Of a stretch of DNA of 48,572 bases, positions 9,142 through 16,713 are shown piece by piece; position 1 is the first letter of the stretch; every line of letters begins with the position of its first letter. A program made the position numbers and the translations under genes. The notes below the pieces were generated by a model, which worked only from the letters and a program-made list of their open reading frames with translations, was not told the DNA's origin and searched no databases. Source of the stretch: Bacteroidota bacterium. Its GTDB lineage: Bacteria; Bacteroidota; Bacteroidia; UKL13-3. Where the stretch lies: the NCBI GenBank assembly GCA_027484685.1, contig JAIXSO010000045.1, positions 1 through 48,572 on the forward strand. Direction: 5' to 3'.

Positions 9142-9873
9142 ATGAAAGAAGTACAACCCTGGATGGGAAGAACCGAGCTTTTGCTTGGACCTGATAAATT
9201 AAAAACGTTAATTAACTCTAATGTGTTGGTAGTTGGTTTAGGTGGTGTGGGCGGTATTTGTGCCGAAATGATAGCTCGTGCAGGTGTTGGAAAAATGACC
9301 ATAGTAGATGCAGACACGGTTGACCCTACTAACAGAAACAGACAGATTCCGGCTTTAAAAAGTACCGAACATAAAGTAAAAGCCGATGTATTGGCTGAGC
9401 GTTTATTAGATATCAATCCTGATTTGGAGTTACAGGTTTTACCGGTTTATTTCCGCGATCAAATAACTGAAGAAGTTTTAAATAACAACAAATTTGATTA
9501 TGCGGTTGACTGCATTGACACCCTTTCGCCAAAAGTTTATTTTATAAAAGCTTGTATTGATAGAGGTATTCCAATAGTTAGTTCAATGGGTGCAGGTTCA
9601 AAGGTTGATCCTACTCGTTTGAGAGTGGCCGATATTTCGGAAACTTACAACTGCCATTTAGCAAAATATGTGCGCAAATATTTACATCGCTTAGGTGTTT
9701 ATAAAGGCGTTAAAGCTGTGTTTAGCGATGAACAACGCATGCCAGAATACCAAGTAGTAGAAACTCCTAACGATACCCGTAAAAAATCGGTGGTAGGAAC
9801 TATTAGCTATATGCCTGCCGTATTTGGTTGCACAGTAGCCAGCGTTTGCATCCGCGATTTGTATAATAGATAG
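9142..9873 (+). CDS. tcdA: tRNA threonylcarbamoyladenosine dehydratase (ThiF/E1-like)
   Basis: A 243-residue E1-like enzyme that cyclises t6A37 to ct6A37 in tRNAs using ATP. The Rossmann motif GLGGVGG is at residues 33-39, followed by the adenylation-domain Asp and Arg (VDADTVDPTNRNRQ) and DCIDTLSPK. The C-terminal VGTISYMPAVFGC segment is typical of TcdA. The gene is intact, but its last 182 bases are duplicated at 14121-14302, beyond an inserted gene cluster. It is therefore the likely target of a recombination event. Confidence 0.93.
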   Translation: MKEVQPWMGRTELLLGPDKLKTLINSNVLVVGLGGVGGICAEMIARAGVGKMTIVDADTVDPTNRNRQIPALKSTEHKVKADVLAERLLDINPDLELQVLPVYFRDQITEEVLNNNKFDYAVDCIDTLSPKVYFIKACIDRGIPIVSSMGAGSKVDPTRLRVADISETYNCHLAKYVRKYLHRLGVYKGVKAVFSDEQRMPEYQVVETPNDTRKKSVVGTISYMPAVFGCTVASVCIRDLYNR

Positions 9874-9890
9874 TTGTTAGTTGTTGGTTG
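9692..9890 (+). repeat. Left direct repeat of the tcdA island
   Basis: These 199 bases recur at 14121-14319 with five mismatches (9708, 9756, 9852, 9879, 9884). The first three are in coding sequence and all are synonymous third-position changes (Gly, Val, Ile). The repeat covers the last 60 tcdA codons plus the stop and 17 following bases. Homology starts sharply at 9692. Confidence 0.95.
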
Positions 9891-10222
9891 TTAATATATG
9901 GAAATACTTTTTGTGTTTATTTTAAGAATAAAAATCAAATACAATTAAAAATAGTATTATTGCCATAAAAAATTTAAGTCAAATTCGCTTTAAACTGTAA
10001 AGAAATTTATTCGGATTAAAAAAGTTTAACTCTTACCTACGCAGTTATTTACCAACAATTCACAAAAAAACTAAGTTTTATACAAACTCATAGATAATAA
10101 AATTTACTACACAATATCTTTTACACAAATTAAATCTTGTTCGATGCTCTAAATACAATTATTTAAAATCTTTATATTTTTTTTGATATAAAGAGTTTTT
10201 TTAATAACCTTACAAAACTAAA
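9874..10222. other. AT-rich gap at the left end of the island
   Basis: After the tcdA stop come two to three 7-base units of TAGTTGT type, then about 320 bases of strongly AT-rich DNA. I see no gene, no exact TAnnTTTG box and no RNA. It presumably contains the island promoter, possibly near the T-rich stretch at about 10177-10192. Confidence 0.5.
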
Positions 10223-12316
10223 TTGAAAAAAAGTTTTTCTATATCACCACGAATATTATCACATCTTGGAGAAGATTTGATAGCAAATGAAAGCATTGCA
10301 TTGTTGGAGTTAGTCAAAAACTCATATGATGCTTGTGCTAAGAATTGTACAATAAATTTTGTTTCGACAAATGGAAAACTTGATAAAATTATTATCGAAG
10401 ATGATGGTTTTGGAATGAGTAAAGAAACTATTGAAAATGTTTATCTTACTATAGGAACTGATTTTAAATTTAAAAATATTGAACCAAATGTTTGCGGCAG
10501 AATTCCCTTAGGTGAAAAAGGAATTGGCAGATTAGGTATTCACAAACTTGGAAATAGAATTAGATTACAAACAAAAGCTAAAAATTCAAATCAAATTACA
10601 CTTCTTATAGATTGGAATAATTTAAATGAGGCTAAAAAAATAGATGATTTTCAAATGGAAATTAATGAAACAGAAATTGCCGATGTATTTGGCGATGGAA
10701 CGGGGACATTAATAGTGATAGAAGATCTAAAAACAAATTGGGATATAAGAGAATTAAGGGAAGTATACCGCAATCTAAATACTTTGAATAGTCCATTTTC
10801 TAAAAATAATGAATCATTTAATGTAAAGGTAATTAGTAACGAAAATATTTTTAAAGGTTTACCTGAATTTAATGAAATAAAAGATAGTGCATTATACTTC
10901 GGACATTGTGTAATGGAAGGTAATAAAATAAAAGAAATCAAGTATGAGTTCAAACCATGGAAAACACTAAACAAAATAGACAATGGCAGAGAAAAAATAG
11001 AAAAAGATTATTCAAAACAAGAACTTATAATAGTAGATCAAGATAACAAAGAAATAAATTTAACAGAAAGTAAAATAGGAAGTATCGAATTTGATTTAAT
11101 GATATTTGAATTAGATAGTCAAATATTTAGTTATGCAAATACAGAAAAGAAAAGTACAAGAGATTATATAAGAGAAAATGGTGGAATTCGTGTTTATAGG
11201 GATGGTGTTAGAGTTTATAATTACGGAGAAAAAGATACAGATTGGCTAGGAATTGATTTAAAACGAATTAATCGCTTTGGAGGTAATGTTAGTAATAATA
11301 TCATAATTGGTTCAGTAAAAATTAATAGGGCTGAAAGTTTTGGTTTACGAGAAAAATCAAATAGAGAGGGCTTTATAGAGGATGAATGTTATTTCAAATT
11401 TGTTACTGCTGTTAATTATGCTTTATCATTATTTGTGAGGGAAAGAAATGTTGACAAATCCATATTAACAACATTATATAAAAAAAACAAAGTTATAGAG
11501 CCCGTCCTCTCTGACTTGAACGATGTAATTCATTATGTTGAACAAGAAGTAAAAATTGATAGCGTAAGAGATGAAATTTTAAAATATTTATACCGCATAA
11601 ATTCACAATACATTGAAGTAAAAGATGTTTTAATTAAAAGTGCAAATGCCGGCTTAAACCTAAGTGTTGTTATTCACGAAATTGAAAAATTGATTTCGCA
11701 GTTAACTGGTTCAATCCAAAGGAATGAAAATGAAAAATCAATAAGCATTTCCTTAATGCTTGAAAAAATCATTCGGGGTTACTCTGCAATGATAAAAAAA
11801 TCTGATATCAAAAATACTCCATTATCAAATATTGTTCAAATTGCATTGGATAATTATGAGTTTAGATTTTCCGACCATAAGATAGACGTTATTACAAATT
11901 GGAGAGAAAATAATCTAACGGCATTTTTAGCGGAAGCAGAAAGTATTTCTGTGCTTACCAATCTCCTTGATAACGCAATTTTTTGGTTATGCTATGCTAG
12001 AAAAGAAGATAGAAAAATATCCATTTATATTACTGACCAAATCAAAATTGATGGTAAAGAATATAATTCTATTGTAGTATCCGATAATGGTCCTGGCTTT
12101 AACATTCCTCCTGATGTTGCAATAAAACCTTTTATGACTGGCAAGCCACATAATATAGGTTCAGGCTTAGGATTACACGTTGGGACGGAAATGATGAAAG
12201 GAATGAAAGGACACCTAATATTTTTAGACAAGTATGACATTAATTTCCCAACTGTTATTATAGATAACAAAGTTGACAAAGCCATTATTGCAATTTGTTT
12301 CCCAAAAGAAAAATAA
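10223..12316 (+). CDS. Histidine kinase with an N-terminal Hsp90/MORC-like GHKL ATPase domain
   Basis: A 697-residue soluble protein (TTG start) with two GHKL ATPase modules. The first has an N-box ELVKNSYDA (Glu29, Asn33, Asp36), DDGFGM (60-65) and GEKGIGR (97-103), as in Hsp90/MutL/MORC proteins. It is followed by an S5-like transducer region with YRDGVRVYNYG and SNREGFI (about 315-385). The C-terminal part is a histidine-kinase core: H-box VIHEIEKL (His485), N-box LLDNAIFW (Asn584), DNGPG (621-625) and GSGLGL (646-651). There is no signal peptide or membrane segment. It pairs with the receiver protein 18 bases downstream. I know no named system for this pair; a phage-defence or stress-signalling role is inference. 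Confidence 0.85.
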   Translation: MKKSFSISPRILSHLGEDLIANESIALLELVKNSYDACAKNCTINFVSTNGKLDKIIIEDDGFGMSKETIENVYLTIGTDFKFKNIEPNVCGRIPLGEKGIGRLGIHKLGNRIRLQTKAKNSNQITLLIDWNNLNEAKKIDDFQMEINETEIADVFGDGTGTLIVIEDLKTNWDIRELREVYRNLNTLNSPFSKNNESFNVKVISNENIFKGLPEFNEIKDSALYFGHCVMEGNKIKEIKYEFKPWKTLNKIDNGREKIEKDYSKQELIIVDQDNKEINLTESKIGSIEFDLMIFELDSQIFSYANTEKKSTRDYIRENGGIRVYRDGVRVYNYGEKDTDWLGIDLKRINRFGGNVSNNIIIGSVKINRAESFGLREKSNREGFIEDECYFKFVTAVNYALSLFVRERNVDKSILTTLYKKNKVIEPVLSDLNDVIHYVEQEVKIDSVRDEILKYLYRINSQYIEVKDVLIKSANAGLNLSVVIHEIEKLISQLTGSIQRNENEKSISISLMLEKIIRGYSAMIKKSDIKNTPLSNIVQIALDNYEFRFSDHKIDVITNWRENNLTAFLAEAESISVLTNLLDNAIFWLCYARKEDRKISIYITDQIKIDGKEYNSIVVSDNGPGFNIPPDVAIKPFMTGKPHNIGSGLGLHVGTEMMKGMKGHLIFLDKYDINFPTVIIDNKVDKAIIAICFPKEK

Positions 12317-12334
12317 TCGAAAAAAAGAGAAAAT

Positions 12335-13744
12335 ATGATTGAAAAATTTATTGATAGTGTTTTAATTTTTGATGATCTTGCCGAAGAAGTAACGTCATTG
12401 CAAGAACATTTAGAACGAAATGATATTTGGGTTAAATATTTCTCTCCAACAACTTTACTTGAATATCCTGATAAATTAAAAAACAGAAAACTCATTTTTC
12501 TTGATTTACACATAAATCCTAGTTTACCTTCTTCTGATATTAAAGGTCATATTTCATTAATACGAAAGTTATTTACCGAAAAAATTGGAAAAGGATTTGG
12601 TACATACGGAATTATTATGTGGACTGCTTATCCCGAAGAAGTTTTTAACTTAAAAAAAAGAATGCAAATTGATAAAGAAGAAGGTAAATATGATACTCCA
12701 TTATTTATTGTTGCATTAGATAAAATGAAATATTTGAAAGGCGGTTGGAGTGATTTATTTACAGACATTAATAGCCAATTGGAACAAAATTTAGCTGCCT
12801 CGTTTTTTATTCAATGGAATGATTTTGTAAAGAAGGGAAAAGACAATGCAATTCTAAACATTTATAACCTTTCAAATGATTATTCACTTCAAGACCAAAA
12901 TTTAAGATTCATACTTCTTCAACTAGCCAAAAATTATACTGGAGTTCCGTTAGAGAACTTAGCAGCCCACAATTTAACTCAAGATGCTTTCAAAGCATTC
13001 TCCGATATGCTACATTATGAAATTTTATCTGCAACAAGTGATAATAATTTTCTTTTCAATGGAATTACAGAATTGTTTTATAAATATAAATTAGACGAAC
13101 AAACAAATTATGAGTATTCATCAAATAATCATTTAATAAGTAACTCTGACGATAAGAGTATTAATAAAAATTCAGTTGTATTATCAAAAAAACAAAAAAA
13201 AGAAGAACCACAGCTTACAGCAATAAATAATTTAGAAAAAGAACTTTTAGAAATATATTCAATTATTAATTCTAAACTGCTTTTAGACAACAATAACTTA
13301 AATCAATCGATAATCATACCTGGAAATGTTTACTCTGTTATTTCGGATTCACCATTTAAAATACCAGCTGACCAAAGACCGGTAAATTCCCAAGCAATCA
13401 TAATTGAAGTTACACCTCCTTGCGACTTTTCAAACGGTAAAAAAGGAGGTATCTCAAGAATAGTCGCTGGCTTTATTTGTGATTATGAAGAAGTTTATGT
13501 TAAGCAATTAAGACAAAAAGGAGAAAATTTTTATAAAGAATTCTATCCTGTGTATACTGAGACAAATAAGTCATCTAAAATTGTAGTTTTAGATTTTAAA
13601 TATTTTGGAAGTACACAAGAGAATGATTTAAAAAATAGTGAGAAATTTAATTTAATCTTTCGTACCAAAGACAAATTATTTGCCGACATTTTACAAAAAT
13701 TATCATCACATACAGCAAGGCTTGGATTAGCAGTAATAAATTAG
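12335..13744 (+). CDS. Receiver-domain protein with a C-terminal domain of unknown function, partner of the kinase
   Basis: A 469-residue protein. The N-terminal 140 residues look like a response-regulator receiver: acidic pair Asp13-Asp14 after a beta strand, phosphoacceptor Asp57 in LIFLDLH, Thr97 in IIMWTAY and Lys130 in FIVALDK, so all five key positions are present. A helical region (150-300) follows. The C-terminal 150 residues contain IIEVTPPCDF (357-365) and end in HTARLGL. I see no DNA-binding helix-turn-helix, so the output is probably not simple transcription. It lies 18 bases after the kinase gene. Phosphotransfer from that kinase is the natural inference. Confidence 0.8.
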   Translation: MIEKFIDSVLIFDDLAEEVTSLQEHLERNDIWVKYFSPTTLLEYPDKLKNRKLIFLDLHINPSLPSSDIKGHISLIRKLFTEKIGKGFGTYGIIMWTAYPEEVFNLKKRMQIDKEEGKYDTPLFIVALDKMKYLKGGWSDLFTDINSQLEQNLAASFFIQWNDFVKKGKDNAILNIYNLSNDYSLQDQNLRFILLQLAKNYTGVPLENLAAHNLTQDAFKAFSDMLHYEILSATSDNNFLFNGITELFYKYKLDEQTNYEYSSNNHLISNSDDKSINKNSVVLSKKQKKEEPQLTAINNLEKELLEIYSIINSKLLLDNNNLNQSIIIPGNVYSVISDSPFKIPADQRPVNSQAIIIEVTPPCDFSNGKKGGISRIVAGFICDYEEVYVKQLRQKGENFYKEFYPVYTETNKSSKIVVLDFKYFGSTQENDLKNSEKFNLIFRTKDKLFADILQKLSSHTARLGLAVIN

Positions 13745-13820
13745 AATTTAAAGTAATGAAACTTAATTATAGAAACCTTTTTAACACAATAATATATTAC
13801 TAACAAATATTTATCTAACA

Positions 13821-14123
13821 ATGAAATATATTAAAATTTATACAATAATATTTTTTTGCTTTTTATTTGGTTTTTTTCAAGCATTTGAACTAGGAATTTT
13901 AACCTTTAACCAAATAACTGGTTCCTCTATAGTGCCATTAATTTTAATAATTCCAGCGTCTTTATTACTTGAAATAATTTCTTTTATCAAAAAACGTAAT
14001 TTTTCATTTGAAAGGTTTCAAGTACGTTTATGGAAAATTTCTATTTATGTATTTATATTTATTATCATTGTATATGGAGTTGAGTATTTAGGCCGCTTTT
14101 TAAATATTAATAGAACAGCCTAG
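13821..14123 (+). CDS. Small integral membrane protein at the right edge of the island
   Basis: A 100-residue protein with about three membrane helices (near 5-25, 35-57 and 73-91) and a basic loop KKRNFSFERF between the second and third. No family is recognised. Its stop TAG (14121-14123) is the first three bases of the duplicated tcdA segment, so the coding end coincides with the recombination junction and the natural C-terminus may have been different. It could be a membrane effector or accessory of the kinase/receiver pair, or an unrelated truncated gene. Confidence 0.6.
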   Translation: MKYIKIYTIIFFCFLFGFFQAFELGILTFNQITGSSIVPLILIIPASLLLEIISFIKKRNFSFERFQVRLWKISIYVFIFIIIVYGVEYLGRFLNINRTA

Positions 14124-14302
14124 GTGTTTATAAAGGTGTTAAAGCTGTGTTTAGCGATGAACAACGCATGCCAGAATACCAAGTGGTAGAAACTCCTAAC
14201 GATACCCGTAAAAAATCGGTGGTAGGAACTATTAGCTATATGCCTGCCGTATTTGGTTGCACAGTAGCCAGCGTTTGCATTCGCGATTTGTATAATAGAT
14301 AG
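14121..14302 (+). pseudogene. 3' fragment of tcdA (60 codons plus stop)
   Basis: It is the duplicate of the tcdA end, without a start codon. It still encodes the same 60 residues as the intact gene, with only three synonymous base changes and no frameshift. It ends at the same TAG stop. This is what remains when an element carrying its own gene end integrates and pushes the previous end downstream. Confidence 0.92.
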
Positions 14303-14319
14303 TTGTTGGTTGATGGTTG
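14121..14319 (+). repeat. Right direct repeat of the tcdA island
   Basis: Partner of 9692-9890 (offset 4429 bases, five mismatches in 199). After the repeat, 7-base units continue in a different form (TGGTTGA, then TAGACCA, TGGACTA) to about 14334. The remaining bases to the next gene at 14510 show nothing recognisable. Confidence 0.95.
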
Positions 14320-14509
14320 ATAGACCATGGACTATTGAAGTTTCAGAGCAGTTGTGACGTCTCTTTACCTACAATTCTTGTTTGATATTTATTATTTGAT
14401 AATTTGTTTCAGGTATTTAAAATAATATTTATGCAGTTTTAGTAATTAAAACAAATATGATTGTGAAACACCAGTATTCTATTATTTTATCCAATAAGTG
14501 AAAAAACAT

Positions 14510-15124
14510 ATGAAAATCAATATTTTACTTTTTGTTGTTTTATTATCAAATGCATTAGCACATGCTCAAAACAGCATAAACATTTTAGTTAAACGTGATA
14601 CTTTTCAATACTTCACTATTTTAGATAATGATACTGGAAGGTATAAACTTCCTGCTAATTTTAAAAAACCTGCAAATTGGCAAAAGGCAGACCAAAGTAG
14701 AAAAGGTTTTCTTAGAAATTGGTATGGAAGCTATAATGACTCATTTAATTTAAAGCAAGTATTAGCAATTATTGATACTGCTATAGATTTATCACAAATA
14801 GAATCTGCTCAAAGTTGGTGTATCGATAATTATTTTCAGGCTTTCCCTTATTTAATTACACGCTTATCAAATAAACAGAAAATTGGATTGATTAATACTG
14901 CCGACCTAATAATTTGGGATAGAATAAAGACTGGAGATTTAGAATTTTATGGACATGGTGGCGCCATAAATGAAGATTTATTTACCATTGCAGGCAGGGC
15001 ATCGTGGGTTTTAAACCAAATTACTGGCGAAAATTTTGCTACTGTTCATGGTAATTTTACCAAAAAACAAGCTAAAGAATTTAAGCAACTTTGGGGAAAA
15101 TACATAACTAATTTAAGCAGATAA
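14510..15124 (+). CDS. Exported protein of unknown function
   Basis: A 204-residue protein beginning with a signal peptide (MKINILLFVVLLSNALAHAQ), so it is secreted to the periplasm or surface. The ATG at 14510 places the signal peptide best; a GTG at 14498 would add four residues. The mature part has a WCIDNYFQAFPYL segment and a GHGGAINEDLFTIAGRASWVL segment, but no catalytic motif I recognise. It converges on the DUF1684 lipoprotein gene, with a shared terminator between them. Confidence 0.65.
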   Translation: MKINILLFVVLLSNALAHAQNSINILVKRDTFQYFTILDNDTGRYKLPANFKKPANWQKADQSRKGFLRNWYGSYNDSFNLKQVLAIIDTAIDLSQIESAQSWCIDNYFQAFPYLITRLSNKQKIGLINTADLIIWDRIKTGDLEFYGHGGAINEDLFTIAGRASWVLNQITGENFATVHGNFTKKQAKEFKQLWGKYITNLSR

Positions 15125-15143
15125 ATACCTTACAATTTTACAA

Positions 15144-15178
15144 AAAAAGAGCGCCTGATTACATCAAACGCTCTTTTT
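15144..15178. terminator. Bidirectional intrinsic terminator
   Basis: A 10-base-pair stem (AAAAAGAGCG at 15144-15153 with CGCTCTTTTT at 15169-15178) has a 15-base loop and T/A runs on both sides. It lies between convergent genes and can serve both. Confidence 0.85.
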
Positions 15179-15201
15179 ATTTTTTATAAACCTTTAATAA
15201 A

Positions 15202-15792
15202 TTAAAGTCTTTCTCCTGCTTCAATTCTGGTATTGATAAAATTTTCTTTTGGAGGAATTGGGCAAGTATAATTGCTGTTATACAAACAATATGGATGATA
15301 AGCCAAGTTAAAATCAATATCTACCAAGTTGTTTTTAGGTATTTCAATATCTAAATAGCGGCCTCCACCATAAGTTTCGGTTCCTGTGGTTAAATCGGTA
15401 AAACAAATAAGTAAGTAGTTTTTGTACTCTTCTTTTTTATTTACTGCTTCTAAAACGGTAAGTTCACAATTATTGCCATTTAAAGTAAAACTAATTTTAC
15501 CATATTGCTTATAAGGCTTACTGCTATTATGCGAGTGTGGCAATTCAAAGTTGGGCATATCGGCATACTTGGTTAAAGTAGCTGTTACCTTATAATCTGG
15601 ATTTACTTCAAAAAACTTTAAACCAGTAAATGTTTTCAATTTATTGGTATCAAGTGGGGTAGTTTGAGCATCAAAAAAAGTATGATTAGTGCTGTTTCTA
15701 TGCGATAAAATGGAATCTAAATAAGCTTGATCAATTCCATTGCAAGAGCATAATACTAGTAATAAAATAAAAAAATAACTTCTTATTTTCAT
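15202..15792 (-). CDS. DUF1684 lipoprotein
   Basis: A 196-residue protein with a lipoprotein signal (FILLLVLCSC). The second half has the DUF1684 signature: YGGGRYLDIEIP, then DFNLAYHPYC, then YTCPIPPKEN and a terminal AGERL. The family is widespread in Bacteroidota and its biochemical role is unknown. It overlaps the Omp28-type gene upstream by 4 bases, so the two are probably translated together. Confidence 0.88.
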   Translation of the reverse strand: MKIRSYFFILLLVLCSCNGIDQAYLDSILSHRNSTNHTFFDAQTTPLDTNKLKTFTGLKFFEVNPDYKVTATLTKYADMPNFELPHSHNSSKPYKQYGKISFTLNGNNCELTVLEAVNKKEEYKNYLLICFTDLTTGTETYGGGRYLDIEIPKNNLVDIDFNLAYHPYCLYNSNYTCPIPPKENFINTRIEAGERL

Positions 15793-16703
15793 TGGTTAAT
15801 TTTGTATTCTTTTACTTGTAAAACTTTATACGGTTCCGTTCCTCCTGGACCATTATGCACAAAAACAATCAATTTTAAATTTTTCTTATTCCAAGTTTCG
15901 TTTGTGGCAAATTGATAATCGTACGTTTTTTCGAAAACGCGACCAGGCAAAATACTTGCTTTTAACTGAGAACCAGTAGCAGGAGTAATCATTCTACGCA
16001 ATACATGTTCATGTTCATAATTTTCAATGGTAATACCACCACTTTTTTGAAAATCAATTAAACCATTTTCAATAATGGCAATGCTAATATATTGAGAATC
16101 ATTGGTAGAAGCGGTATATGTAAGTTTTATATTCATTTGTATTTTATTTGCTTCTACAAAATATACACCGTTATTGCTAAAAGTATCAATATTTACAATA
16201 GAATTATTTTTCAATAAACCAATACTGTAACCATTCCATTTTGGATCATCTATTAATATATTGGCTTCTGTTGGAAATTTTGTACGATTTATCGCTCCAA
16301 TTGGCAATTGGCTTGCACCTCCCAAAAATGTTAAAAGATCTGCACCTTCTGGTGTTCTAAAATCATATTTGCTATCATAGTCATCGCCTGGTGTTTTAAA
16401 AGGTGCCACAAAAGAATTTAATAATCCTTTTCCTGGATGAATTCCTATTACAAAAACTCTTTTTGGATTCGCTAGAACAATATTTTTTGCAGCTAATTGT
16501 GCTCTAGGACAATTTGCACATTTTACACCAGTAAAATCTTCAATTAATACATTAGTTGGTTGTGGAGTAGGTATAATGTTGGTAATATAAGTAGTATCAA
16601 AAATACTTCTTTCTGGTAACAAGTTTAAACCTGTTGGTATTTCTTCTTTACATGCTGAAAGTAAAAATAAACTTGCAACAAAAATTTTAAATATATTCTT
16701 CAT
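15789..16703 (-). CDS. Omp28-related outer-membrane lipoprotein
   Basis: A 304-residue lipoprotein (signal ending LFLLSAC). The core has VLIEDFTGVKCANCPRA near residue 60, a thioredoxin-like CxxC segment characteristic of Omp28-related proteins, followed by VIGIHPG. The family is surface- or periplasm-located in Bacteroidota; a redox role is suggested by the fold but not proven. It lies 10 bases downstream of the DUF6029 gene and overlaps the DUF1684 gene, giving a three-gene minus-strand operon. Confidence 0.85.
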   Translation of the reverse strand: MKNIFKIFVASLFLLSACKEEIPTGLNLLPERSIFDTTYITNIIPTPQPTNVLIEDFTGVKCANCPRAQLAAKNIVLANPKRVFVIGIHPGKGLLNSFVAPFKTPGDDYDSKYDFRTPEGADLLTFLGGASQLPIGAINRTKFPTEANILIDDPKWNGYSIGLLKNNSIVNIDTFSNNGVYFVEANKIQMNIKLTYTASTNDSQYISIAIIENGLIDFQKSGGITIENYEHEHVLRRMITPATGSQLKASILPGRVFEKTYDYQFATNETWNKKNLKLIVFVHNGPGGTEPYKVLQVKEYKINQ

Positions 16704-16713
16704 AATCTATGTT

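Larger units (their letters stand above)
9692..14319. mobile_element. Putative genomic island inserted at the tcdA 3' end
   Basis: About 4.4 kb, bounded by 199-base direct repeats of the tcdA 3' end, holding three same-strand genes: a kinase with two GHKL ATPase domains, a receiver-domain protein and a small membrane protein. The interior is visibly richer in AAA/ATA/GAA codons than tcdA or tatD. tcdA stays intact because one repeat copy rebuilds its end. No integrase is encoded. The repeats are longer than a usual att core, so recombination in trans or homologous single crossover of a circular molecule are both possible. Confidence 0.75.

Noticed and set aside
9135-9416. Antisense open frame over tcdA
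   Set aside because: A shadow of the conserved tcdA reading frame, with no start context or family resemblance.
9692-9890. att site within a tRNA gene
   Set aside because: The repeat lies in a protein gene (tcdA); no tRNA cloverleaf is present at either copy.
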